Assembly (NCBI GenBank): GCA_035316885.1 | Contig: DATHII010000247.1 | Coordinates: 1 to 24,771 of the forward strand | From: DASRTE01 sp035316885 | GTDB lineage: Bacteria; Actinomycetota; Actinomycetes; Jiangellales; Jiangellaceae | Reading direction: 5' to 3' | Length of the DNA: 24,771 nt | Shown: positions 7,785 through 14,820 of the stretch, one piece after another | How positions within the stretch are numbered: the first letter of the stretch is position 1 | Layout: each line of letters opens with the position of its first letter | The notes under the pieces: generated by a model | Databases searched by the model: none | What the model saw: the letters and a program-made list of their open reading frames with translations, nothing else | What the model was told of the DNA's origin: nothing | Position numbers and translations under genes: made by a program

Positions 7785-9494
7785 TCAGAACCGGGCGGGT
7801 TCGACGTAGGAGCCCCACTCGGCCCGCAGGGCGTCGCAGATCTCGCCGAGTGTCGCCTCGGCCCGGACCGCGTCGAGCATCGCCGGGATCATGTTGTCGC
7901 TGCCGCGGGCCGCGTCGACCATCTGCGCGAGCGCCGCACGAACGGCGGCGTCGTCGCGTGCCGCCTTGCGTTCGTCCAGTGTTCGGCGCTGCTCGTGCTC
8001 GACCTCGTGCGACACCCGCAGGATGTCCAGGTCACCGGTGACGGTGTCTTTGTGGACATTGACACCGACGACGCGCTTTTCGCCCTTTTCGACCTGCTGC
8101 TGATACCAGAACGCCGACTCGGCGATCTCGGCCATGAACCAGCCGTCCTCGATGCCGCGCAGGATCCCGGCGGTCATCGGGCCGTACTGCTGGGTCCAGC
8201 GGGTCTCGAGCTCGCCCATCGTCCGGATCCTGTCGAAGATCGCCTCCGCCTCGGCCTCGATCCGGTCGGTGAGCGCTTCGACGTACCACGAGCCGCCGAG
8301 AGGATCGGCGACGTTGGCGACCCCCGTCTCCTCCATCAGCACCTGCTGGGTACGCAACGCGATCTCCGCGGCCTGCTCGGTCGGCAGCGCCAGTACCTCG
8401 TCGAGCGCGTTCGTGTGCAGCGAGTTGGTTCCGCCGAGGACCGCTGCCAGCGCCTCGACCGCCGTCCGGACCACGTTGTTGTACGGCTGGTGCCCGGTGA
8501 GTGACACCCCTGCAGTCTGGGTGTGGAAGCGCAGCCAGCACCCCTTCTCGGTCTTGGCGCCGTAGACGTCTCGCATCCAGCGCGCCCAGATCCGCCGCGC
8601 TGCCCGGAACTTCGCGATCTCCTCGAAGAAGTCGACGTGCGCGTCGAAGAAGAACGACAGGCCGGGCGCGAACACGTCGACGTCGAGCCCACGTGACAGT
8701 CCGAGCTCGACGTAGCCGAAACCGTCGGCGAGGGTGAATGCCAGCTCCTGCGCCGCAGTCGAGCCGGCTTCGCGGATGTGGTAGCCGGACACCGAAAGCG
8801 GCTTGTAGGCGGGGATGTTCTGCGCGCAGTACTCCATCAGGTCGGCGATCAGGCGAAGGTGCGGCTCGGGCGCGAACAGCCACTCCTTCTGGGCGATGTA
8901 CTCCTTGAAGATGTCGGTCTGCAGCGTGCCGTTGAGCACGCCGGGATCGACGCCTTGCCGCTCTGCTGCGACCTGGTACATGCAGAACACCGGCACGGCG
9001 GGCCCCGAGATCGTCATCGACGTCGTGACGTCGCCCAACGGGATGTCGGAGAACAGCACGTCCATGTCGGTGGCAGAGTCGATCGCGACCCCGCAGTGGC
9101 CCACCTCGCCGAGCGCGCGGTCGTCGTCGGAGTCGCGCCCCATCAGCGTGGGCATGTCGAAGGCCACCGACAGGCCGCCGCCGCCGGAGCGCAGGATCAT
9201 CTTGTAACGCTCGTTGGTCTGTTCAGCGTTGCCGAACCCGGCGAACTGCCGGATGGTCCAGGTGCGGCCGCGGTAACCGGTCGCGTAGAGGCCGCGGGTG
9301 AACGGGTACTCCCCCGGCCAGCCGATCCGCTCGAAGCGGGGGTCGTCGGCTCCCTGCGGTGGGCCGTAGACCGGGTCGACCTCGAAGCCGGACAGCGTGC
9401 TGAAGTCGGCGTCCCTGACCCGGCCGGTCCGGTTCGCCGCGTCGATCCGCGCCTGCCAGCGGCGGCGCCCTGCCTCGATCTGCTCCGCATCCAC
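7785..9494 (-). CDS. icmA: Isobutyryl-CoA mutase, large subunit
   Basis: The 569-residue protein is the substrate-binding barrel of a B12-dependent acyl-CoA mutase. It interconverts n-butyryl-CoA and isobutyryl-CoA by radical rearrangement. It lacks the C-terminal B12-binding domain, so it needs a separate small subunit (IcmB), which is not in the window. Class-deciding residues are visible. By spacing from 'NGTLQTD' (Q192 = Gln197 of methylmalonyl-CoA mutase), Tyr89 is replaced by F84 ('WTIRQF') and Arg207 by Q202 ('KEYIAQK'), the known isobutyryl-CoA signature; Y238-H239 match Tyr243-His244. Length also matches IcmA (about 566). The start is GTG 9494 with GGAAGGG upstream. It is divergent from an Rrf2 regulator with an 18-bp palindrome between them. 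Confidence 0.92.
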   Translation of the reverse strand: MDAEQIEAGRRRWQARIDAANRTGRVRDADFSTLSGFEVDPVYGPPQGADDPRFERIGWPGEYPFTRGLYATGYRGRTWTIRQFAGFGNAEQTNERYKMILRSGGGGLSVAFDMPTLMGRDSDDDRALGEVGHCGVAIDSATDMDVLFSDIPLGDVTTSMTISGPAVPVFCMYQVAAERQGVDPGVLNGTLQTDIFKEYIAQKEWLFAPEPHLRLIADLMEYCAQNIPAYKPLSVSGYHIREAGSTAAQELAFTLADGFGYVELGLSRGLDVDVFAPGLSFFFDAHVDFFEEIAKFRAARRIWARWMRDVYGAKTEKGCWLRFHTQTAGVSLTGHQPYNNVVRTAVEALAAVLGGTNSLHTNALDEVLALPTEQAAEIALRTQQVLMEETGVANVADPLGGSWYVEALTDRIEAEAEAIFDRIRTMGELETRWTQQYGPMTAGILRGIEDGWFMAEIAESAFWYQQQVEKGEKRVVGVNVHKDTVTGDLDILRVSHEVEHEQRRTLDERKAARDDAAVRAALAQMVDAARGSDNMIPAMLDAVRAEATLGEICDALRAEWGSYVEPARF

Positions 9495-9527
9495 GTCTGG
9501 CGCCCTTCCGTCGGTTCGTCCCTTCAG

Positions 9528-9545
9528 TACTAGGACGTCCTAGTA
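9528..9545. promoter_or_regulatory. 18-bp perfect palindrome, predicted operator of icmA / rrf2
   Basis: TACTAGGACGTCCTAGTA reads identically on both strands and sits in the 110-bp divergent region, 33 nt upstream of the icmA start and 59 nt upstream of the regulator start. Such a site fits a homodimeric repressor controlling both directions. The adjacent Rrf2-type protein is the obvious candidate binder; the MarR protein encoded at 10062-10568 is the other. Confidence 0.7.
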
Positions 9546-9604
9546 AGGGTCCCTCGTCTTGGGCGAACAGACAAGTTCGACGACTGCGGTGGTTGGATTC
9601 GACC

Positions 9605-10060
9605 GTGCATGTCACCGCCCGCACCGACTATGCCGTGCGCGCCGTCATCGAGTTGGCCTCCCGCCTACCCGGATCGGCGACGCGTCACCAGATCGCGGAG
9701 TCGCAGAGGATCCCCGGCAAGTTCCTGGAGACGATCCTCGGCGACCTACGCCGGGCCGGCCTGCTCGAGGCCCAGCGCGGCGCTGCCGGGGGCTACCGCC
9801 TGGTCCGGGACCCCGAGGAGATCCGGCTGGCCGACGTCATCCGCGCGGCCGAGGGGCCACTGGCCGCGGTGCGCGGGATGCCGCCCGAGGACACGGCCTA
9901 TCCCGGGCCCGCGGCACCGCTCACCGATGTCTGGGTGGCCGTGCGCGCCAGCCTTCGTGCCGTGCTCGAGGCGACGACGGTCGCCGACATCCTCGCCGAG
10001 CGGTTGCCCGAACACGTCAGGGCACTGCTGGAGCGGCCTGAGTCGTGGTCGCGCCGCTGA
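9605..10060 (+). CDS. Rrf2-family transcriptional regulator without cluster cysteines
   Basis: The 151-residue product starts 'HVTARTDYAVRAVIELA' and has the Rrf2 winged helix ('HQIAESQRIPGKFLETILGDLRRAGLLEAQRGAAGGYRL'). The three cysteines that bind an Fe-S cluster in IscR, NsrR or RsrR are absent; the protein contains no cysteine at all, so it should sense a small molecule or partner protein rather than a cluster. I chose GTG 9605 because family members begin just before the 'TxxxDYAvRa' helix; TTG 9593 is an alternative. Position opposite icmA and next to the palindrome suggests control of isobutyryl/butyryl-CoA metabolism. Its stop lies 1 bp from the stop of the convergent MarR gene. Confidence 0.87.
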   Translation: MHVTARTDYAVRAVIELASRLPGSATRHQIAESQRIPGKFLETILGDLRRAGLLEAQRGAAGGYRLVRDPEEIRLADVIRAAEGPLAAVRGMPPEDTAYPGPAAPLTDVWVAVRASLRAVLEATTVADILAERLPEHVRALLERPESWSRR

Positions 10061-10061
10061 G

Positions 10062-10568
10062 CTACTCGCGGAAGTCGCCCGCGGCGACCCGCACCTCGCG
10101 TAACACGTCGAAGAGCCGGTCGCGCCCGGCGTCGTCGAGCGCGCGCAGCCCGAACTCGGCGGCCATCAACTCGCCGGTGACCTTGTCGACGACCGCTCGG
10201 CCCTGCTCGCTGACCCGGGCTAGCGTTCCTCGCCCGTCGCGCGGGTTCGGCTCACGCGTGACGAAGCCTGCGGCTTCGAGCCGCTGGATCGTATTGGTGA
10301 CGCTGGTCGGGTGCACCATCAGCCGTTCGCCGATCTTGGCCATGGGTAGCGCCCCGGTCCGGCTGAACGTCAGCAGCACCAGCGCCTCGTAGCGAGCGAA
10401 CGTCAGGTCATAGGGCCTGCAGATCCGGTCGAACTCAGCCAACAGGAGCTGTTGGACCCGCATGACCGACGTGGCCGCGGCCATCGCCTCCGCCGGCCCG
10501 AACCGGTCGCGCCAGATCTGGGCGGCGCGGCGGATCGGGTCGAAGTCGAGGTCCAGCGGGTCGGACAC
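10062..10568 (-). CDS. MarR-family transcriptional regulator
   Basis: The 168-residue protein shows the MarR fold: an N-terminal dimerisation helix ('AAATSVMRVQQLLLAEFDRICRP'), the helix-turn-helix 'LPMAKIGERLMVHPTSVTNTIQRLEAAGFVTR' and the wing 'REPNPRDGRGTLARVSEQGR' with the conserved D-x-R. It begins at GTG 10568 with GGCGGA upstream. It is the last gene of a minus-strand run with the PH-domain membrane protein (9-bp gap), which may make it cotranscribed. Its ligand is unknown; the surrounding acyl-CoA genes make a CoA thioester or fatty acid plausible, but nothing in the sequence proves this. Confidence 0.9.
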   Translation of the reverse strand: MSDPLDLDFDPIRRAAQIWRDRFGPAEAMAAATSVMRVQQLLLAEFDRICRPYDLTFARYEALVLLTFSRTGALPMAKIGERLMVHPTSVTNTIQRLEAAGFVTREPNPRDGRGTLARVSEQGRAVVDKVTGELMAAEFGLRALDDAGRDRLFDVLREVRVAAGDFRE

Positions 10569-10577
10569 GGTCCGCCC

Positions 10578-11279
10578 TCACCGGCGCCGGGCGCTGACGG
10601 GTCCCGGACTGCGGGGGTGGTCGGGGCGGCGCCGGCTGCGTTGCGCCGACGGCGCCGGCGTCCCCGACTCCGCGTCGCCACCGAGGCCCATCATCTGGCG
10701 GCGCCGGCGGTGGATCGCCAGCGCGATCTTCTGCGGATCGGGAACGAGGTGGATTTCACGTAGGCCCTGCTCCTGCGCCGCGTTCTCCAGGATCACGTGC
10801 CCGGCCGCGAACGGCCGGAGGTACCAGGGACGCACGACGGTGATGTCGAGAACCCTGACGATCTCCATCTCGGCCTCTTGCAGCGAAAACACGCCCCAGA
10901 CGCGGAACACCCGTGAGTCGGTGATGACGAAGCGGTCCCGGCTGATCCACAGGAACCGGTAGAACGCGTAGCCCAGGATGCCGAGAACGACCAGGATGGC
11001 GACCCAGGCGCTGTCCTCGGAGACGAACGGCAGCCAGCGCACCGCGAGGAACAACGCGAGCACGGCCAGCAGGGCCGGCACCGTGTAGGCGATGTGACTG
11101 TGCTTGACCTCGGCGATGACACGCTCACCCGGGATGAGCTTGCGGGCCACCATCTTGTGCCCGAACCAGGACTTCACCCGCCACCAACCGAGGCGGAAGA
11201 CGCCGTCCTCGGCGATCCGGTCGAGCCACCGCACGGAGCGGTCGGTCACCCCACTGAAGATTTCCCGCGGCGTACGCAT
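10578..11279 (-). CDS. Bacterial PH-domain (YdbS/bPH2-like) membrane protein
   Basis: The 233-residue protein has a basic, Trp-rich N-terminal segment (1-50), two membrane helices (about 65-83 and 91-111), and a bacterial PH domain beginning right after the second helix with 'DRFVITDSRVFRVWGVFSLQEAEMEIVRVLDITV' (about 115-148) and ending near 190. The Arg/Pro-rich tail (190-233) looks disordered. Family function is unclear; such proteins sit at the inner membrane. The start is ATG 11279, 13 bp after the stop of the small membrane gene, with no Shine-Dalgarno sequence, so translation may be coupled. A longer in-frame start at 11336 would overlap the upstream gene and adds a low-complexity Ser/Arg stretch, so I rejected it. 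Confidence 0.85.
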   Translation of the reverse strand: MRTPREIFSGVTDRSVRWLDRIAEDGVFRLGWWRVKSWFGHKMVARKLIPGERVIAEVKHSHIAYTVPALLAVLALFLAVRWLPFVSEDSAWVAILVVLGILGYAFYRFLWISRDRFVITDSRVFRVWGVFSLQEAEMEIVRVLDITVVRPWYLRPFAAGHVILENAAQEQGLREIHLVPDPQKIALAIHRRRRQMMGLGGDAESGTPAPSAQRSRRRPDHPRSPGPVSARRR

Positions 11280-11292
11280 CGCGCGCAGCGAC

Positions 11293-11448
11293 CTAGAACA
11301 GCTCGGTGAAGAACGTGATGATCGACTCGAAGCCATCGGCGACGGCGGACAGCGCGCCGCTCACCGCGTTCGCCGCTCCACTGGGCTCGGTGAGCAGGTA
11401 GTACGCGGCGAAGGCGATGGCCAAGATGGTCAGCACCTTCTTGAACAC
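11293..11448 (-). CDS. Small membrane protein, 51 residues
   Basis: A short gene on the minus strand starts at GTG 11448 with AAAGGA 6 nt upstream and stops at 11293. The product begins MFKKVLTILAIAFAAYYLL, a basic N-terminus followed by one membrane helix (about 3-19). It continues with a small-residue linker ('TEPSGAANAVSGALSAVADG') and ends with an amphipathic helix 'FESIITFFTELF'. Regular codon use, a proper ribosome-binding site and tight linkage (13 bp) to the PH-domain membrane protein support a real gene. The two products may act together in the membrane. I recall similar short proteins in other actinomycetes but cannot name a family. Confidence 0.8.
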   Translation of the reverse strand: MFKKVLTILAIAFAAYYLLTEPSGAANAVSGALSAVADGFESIITFFTELF

Positions 11449-11550
11449 AGGATGTCCTTTCCCGGGTCCTGTCGTGCTGCAGAGTCACACGCCGTCAACT
11501 TCGTTGTACCCCAAAGCGGACGATCTGTCGCCATGCCACGCCGCCCCGTC

Positions 11551-12510
11551 TCACAGCGCAGCGATGATCTCGTCGGCAGCAGCGTACGGGTCGAACTGTC
11601 CTGCGAGCACCTTTTCGGCGAGCGTGTCGAGCCGAGCGTCGCCGTGCAGGTCGCCGAACCGGCGGCGCAGCGCGGTCACCGCGATGGCCTCGATCTCGTC
11701 CCGGACGCGTCGCCGCCGGCGGCGGTCCAGCTCCCCTCCGCGCTCCATCCAGACGCGGTGCTTGTCGACCGCGGAGACCACGTCGTCGAGCCCTTCACGG
11801 CGAACGGCCACGGTCTTGACGATCGGTGGGCGCCAGTCGCCCGGCGCGCGCTCGGCAAGGCGGATCGCACCCCGCAGGTCGCGCACCACCTGGTCGGCGC
11901 CGTCCCGGTCGGACTTGTTGACGACGAAGACGTCGCCCACCTCGAGGATGCCCGCCTTCGCCGCCTGGATGCCGTCGCCCATGCCCGGCGCCAACAGCAC
12001 CAGCGTCGTGTCGGCGAGCGCCGCGACGTCGACCTCGGACTGGCCGACGCCCACGGTCTCGATGAGCACGATGTCGCAGCCTGCGGCGTCCAGCACCCGC
12101 AGCGCCTGTGGCGTGGCCCACGCAAGCCCGCCGAGGTGTCCGCGGGTCGCCATCGATCGGATGTACACACCGGGGTCGGTCGCGTGCTCCTGCATGCGCA
12201 CCCGGTCGCCCAGGAGCGCGCCGCCGGAGAACGGCGAGGACGGGTCGACCGCGAGGACACCGACCCGGCGGCCGGCGGCCCGGAACGCCGCGACCAGCGC
12301 CGAGGTCACCGTCGACTTGCCGACACCGGGCGAGCCGGTGACGCCCAGGACGGCGGCCCGCCCGGCGTGCGGTACGAGCGCGGCCATGACCTCCCGCAGC
12401 GCGGGAGAGGCGTCCTCCACGAGCGAGATGAGCCGAGCAACCGCGCGCGGATCTCCCTGCCGGGCCCTGTCGACCAGGTCGGGAGCCGCGTCGATCACCC
12501 GGCTGCTCAC
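11551..12510 (-). CDS. meaB: MeaB-type GTPase, chaperone of B12-dependent mutase
   Basis: The 319-residue G3E-family GTPase protects and reloads adenosylcobalamin-dependent acyl-CoA mutases. Visible elements are the P-loop GSPGVGKST (59-67), 'VDPSSPFSGGALLGDRVRM' (88-106), 'ETVGVGQSEVDV' (151-162) and the guanine-specificity motif NKSD (198-201), then a C-terminal dimerisation region. The GTG start (12510) directly follows the TGA of the thiolase gene, so translation is probably coupled. In this locus its client could be the isobutyryl-CoA mutase encoded at 7785-9494 or a methylmalonyl- or ethylmalonyl-CoA mutase encoded elsewhere; the sequence does not decide. Confidence 0.93.
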   Translation of the reverse strand: MSSRVIDAAPDLVDRARQGDPRAVARLISLVEDASPALREVMAALVPHAGRAAVLGVTGSPGVGKSTVTSALVAAFRAAGRRVGVLAVDPSSPFSGGALLGDRVRMQEHATDPGVYIRSMATRGHLGGLAWATPQALRVLDAAGCDIVLIETVGVGQSEVDVAALADTTLVLLAPGMGDGIQAAKAGILEVGDVFVVNKSDRDGADQVVRDLRGAIRLAERAPGDWRPPIVKTVAVRREGLDDVVSAVDKHRVWMERGGELDRRRRRRVRDEIEAIAVTALRRRFGDLHGDARLDTLAEKVLAGQFDPYAAADEIIAAL

Positions 12511-13695
12511 TCAGCCGTGTGGGACGCGGATGAGCAGTGCGTCACCCTGGCCACCGCCGCCGCACAGCGCTGCGGCACCGGTGCCACCGCCGCGGCGCCG
12601 CAACTCGAGCGCCAGGTGCAGGACCAGCCGGGCGCCGGACATCCCGATCGGGTGGCCCACCGCGATCGCGCCGCCGTTGACGTTGACCCGGTTTTCGTCC
12701 AGCCCCAGCTCGCGGGTGCTGGCGATGCCCACGGCAGCGAACGCCTCGTTGATCTCGACCAGGTCGAGGTCGGCGGGCTCGACGCCGTCCTTCGCGCAGG
12801 CCGCTCTGATGGCGGCAGCGGGTTGGCTCTGCAGCGTCGAGTCGGGGCCCGCCACCACCCCGTGGGCGCCGATCTCAGCCAGCCAGGACAAGCCCAGCTC
12901 CTCGGCCTTGGCCTTGCTCATCACGACCACGGCGCAGGCGCCGTCGGAGATCTGGGAGGCCGAGCCCGCCGTGATGGTGCCCTCGCTGCCGAACGCCGGC
13001 CGCAGGCGAGCCAGCGACTCCGCGGTGGTGTCGGCGCGGATGCCCTCGTCCTCGGCAAAGACCATCGACTCACCCTTGCGCTGCGGGATCTCGACCGGCA
13101 CGACCTCGTCCTCGAAGACGCCGTTCTTCCACCCTGCAGCGGCCCGCTGGTGGGACCGCGCGCTGAACGCGTCCTGCTCCTCGCGCGACAGCTGAAGGCC
13201 GGCTGCGTTGTAGGTGTCGGTGAGCGCACCCATGGCCTGGTCGGTGAACACATCCCAGAGGCCGTCGTAGGCCATGTGGTCGCGCACGGTGATGTCGCCG
13301 TACCGGTAACCCTCGCGAGAGCCGGTGAGCAGGTGCGGGGCTTTCGTCATCGACTCCATGCCGCCGGCGACCACTATCTCGAACTCGCCGGCCCGGATCA
13401 GCTGGTCGGCCAAGGCGATCGCGTCGAGCCCGGACAAGCACACCTTGTTGACCGTCAGCGCCGGGACTGTCATCGGGATGCCCGCCTTCACCGCGGCCTG
13501 CCGAGCGGGGATCTGACCGGCTCCGGCCTGGAGCACCTGGCCCATGATCACGTAGTCGACCTGTTCGGGGGCGACGCCGGCCTTGTCCAGTGCGCCCGCG
13601 ATAGCGACGCCGCCCAGGTCGACCGCGGAGAACGTCGACAGCGAACCCAGCAGTTTCCCGATGGGGGTGCGCGCACCCGCGACGATGACGGCCAT
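12511..13695 (-). CDS. Acetyl-CoA C-acetyltransferase (biosynthetic thiolase)
   Basis: The 394-residue thiolase condenses two acetyl-CoA to acetoacetyl-CoA, or cleaves it. All catalytic residues are present: nucleophile C86 in 'NKVCLSG', H348 in 'GGAIAVGHPIGMSGAR', and C378 in 'ALCGGGGQGDA'. Length and residue numbers agree with the tetrameric biosynthetic class. The start ATG 13695 is set by GTGGAGGAC five to six nt upstream; longer in-frame starts give no thiolase-like sequence. It heads the minus-strand run thiolase-meaB and is divergent from the cobalamin adenosyltransferase gene (71 bp between starts). Confidence 0.94.
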   Translation of the reverse strand: MAVIVAGARTPIGKLLGSLSTFSAVDLGGVAIAGALDKAGVAPEQVDYVIMGQVLQAGAGQIPARQAAVKAGIPMTVPALTVNKVCLSGLDAIALADQLIRAGEFEIVVAGGMESMTKAPHLLTGSREGYRYGDITVRDHMAYDGLWDVFTDQAMGALTDTYNAAGLQLSREEQDAFSARSHQRAAAGWKNGVFEDEVVPVEIPQRKGESMVFAEDEGIRADTTAESLARLRPAFGSEGTITAGSASQISDGACAVVVMSKAKAEELGLSWLAEIGAHGVVAGPDSTLQSQPAAAIRAACAKDGVEPADLDLVEINEAFAAVGIASTRELGLDENRVNVNGGAIAVGHPIGMSGARLVLHLALELRRRGGGTGAAALCGGGGQGDALLIRVPHG

Positions 13696-13766
13696 GGCGT
13701 CCTCCACTGTCTCGACGCCTGTCACGATACGACGTCCGCACCATTCGTCCGTGCGAGAGTGACCGG

Positions 13767-14303
13767 ATGAAGGTGTACACGCGCCGTGGCGACGACGGTA
13801 CGACCGGACTGCTCTACGGCGGTCGCGTCCGCAAGGACGACGCCGCACCGACCGCGTACGGGTCGGTCGACGAAGCCCAGGCGTTCATCGGGCTCGCCAG
13901 GGCGCAGGCCGACCCCGGCGACGAGCTCGACCTCCTGCTCATCGGCATCGAGCGGGACCTGTGGGTGCTCATGGCCGACATCGCTCTCAACCCGGAGCGC
14001 CGGGACCGCGGGAAGCCGGGTCAGTCGCTGGTAACCGAGGACATGGTGACGGCGTTGGAGCGGACCATCGACGAGGTGTCGGCGCGGTTCGATCCGCCCA
14101 AGGACTTCGCCGTCCCCGGCGGGGACCCCGTGGCTGCGGCGCTCGACGTGGCCCGCACCGTGGTGCGCCGCGCCGAGCGTGAAGCGTTGCCGGCCGCAGC
14201 CGAAGGCTCCCAGGTGGTGCCGTACCTCAACCGTTGCTCCGACCTGCTCTGGACGCTGGCCCGGTGGGTCGAAGGCGAGTCCCTGCTTGCGAAGAACGCT
14301 TGA
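13767..14303 (+). CDS. ATP:cob(I)alamin adenosyltransferase, PduO type
   Basis: The 178-residue protein makes adenosylcobalamin, the cofactor of acyl-CoA mutases. The N-terminal ATP-binding stretch 'YTRRGDDGTTGLLYGGRVRKDD' (4-25), 'YGSVDEAQAFIGLAR' (31-45), the 'VARTVVRRAER' helix (128-138) and 'YLNRCSDLLW' (153-162) are family hallmarks. The length is that of single-domain PduO enzymes. It sits between thiolase-meaB and the epimerase, and its stop codon directly abuts the epimerase stop (TGA then TCA), so the two genes converge without a spacer. Confidence 0.92.
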   Translation: MKVYTRRGDDGTTGLLYGGRVRKDDAAPTAYGSVDEAQAFIGLARAQADPGDELDLLLIGIERDLWVLMADIALNPERRDRGKPGQSLVTEDMVTALERTIDEVSARFDPPKDFAVPGGDPVAAALDVARTVVRRAEREALPAAAEGSQVVPYLNRCSDLLWTLARWVEGESLLAKNA

Positions 14304-14735
14304 TCAGGGTGCGGGCGCCGGCTCGACGAGCTCGACCAGCACACCGCCGGCATCTCGCGGATGGATGAAGTTGACCCGTGAACCGGCCGAGCCGGGACGG
14401 GCCGCCTCGTAGAGCAGGCTCATCCCGCGCTCGCGCAGCGTGGCCGTGACCGCGTCGATGTCCTCGACGCGGTATGCGAGCTGCTGGATCCCGGGTCCGG
14501 AGCGCTCGAGGAACCTGCCGATCGGCGAGTCAGGGCGCAGCGGCGCGAGCAGCTGGATCTGCGTCGCGGACCCGTCGTCACCCACCTGCAGCATGGCCTC
14601 GCGGACGCCCTGTTCCTCGTTGACCTCCTCGTGGACGACCCGCAGGTCGAAGTGGTCGCGGTACCACGCGATCGCCTCGTCGAGATCGGCGACAGCGATG
14701 CCGACATGGTCGACGGCGGAGAACAGCGCGGCCAT
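14304..14735 (-). CDS. mce: Methylmalonyl-CoA epimerase-like protein (VOC fold)
   Basis: The 143-residue protein is a two-module vicinal-oxygen-chelate protein. It has 'DHVGIAVADLDEAIAWYRDHF' (9-29), 'EEVNEEQGVREAML' (36-49) and 'GSRVNFIHPRDAGGVLVELVE' (118-138), as in epimerases that interconvert 2R/2S methylmalonyl-CoA (and often ethylmalonyl-CoA). Predicted metal ligands H10, Q61 and E135 are present. The usual 'HH' pair that supplies the fourth ligand (GLHHIA) is replaced by Q84-Q85 in 'GIQQLAY'. I recall this Gln variant in other actinobacteria. Start ATG 14735 is preceded by a TACCCT box 7 nt upstream and no Shine-Dalgarno sequence, suggesting a leaderless mRNA. It is divergent from ccr. 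Confidence 0.85.
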   Translation of the reverse strand: MAALFSAVDHVGIAVADLDEAIAWYRDHFDLRVVHEEVNEEQGVREAMLQVGDDGSATQIQLLAPLRPDSPIGRFLERSGPGIQQLAYRVEDIDAVTATLRERGMSLLYEAARPGSAGSRVNFIHPRDAGGVLVELVEPAPAP

Positions 14736-14742
14736 GCACGAC

Positions 14743-14748
14743 AGGGTA
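14743..14748 (-). promoter_or_regulatory. -10 box TACCCT of the epimerase gene
   Basis: TACCCT on the minus strand fits TAnnnT and lies 7 nt upstream of ATG 14735, placing the transcription start at about the start codon. No ribosome-binding site is present, which agrees with a leaderless transcript. Confidence 0.4.
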
Positions 14749-14820
14749 GGACGCGTCGGGTCCAGGCGGTCTGCGAGAGTCGGTTCCACCACCGACCGAC
14801 GGAGCAGTCCGGAGGCCACC

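Noticed and set aside
12511..13695. Thiolase as a beta-oxidation type enzyme
   Set aside because: The length, the C86/H348/C378 positions and the linkage to ccr and meaB fit the biosynthetic acetoacetyl-CoA class better, although sequence alone cannot exclude a degradative role.
11104..13770. 888-codon plus-strand open frame antisense to the PH protein, small gene, meaB and thiolase genes
   Set aside because: It lies opposite genes with clear catalytic motifs; its product is low-complexity His/Arg/Gly-rich sequence, as expected from third-position GC bias.
14740..14775. Possible second operator half-site (TAGGACG with a distant GTCC) between the epimerase and ccr genes
   Set aside because: Only one half resembles the icmA palindrome and the symmetry is poor; similar fragments occur inside coding sequence, for example near 17495.
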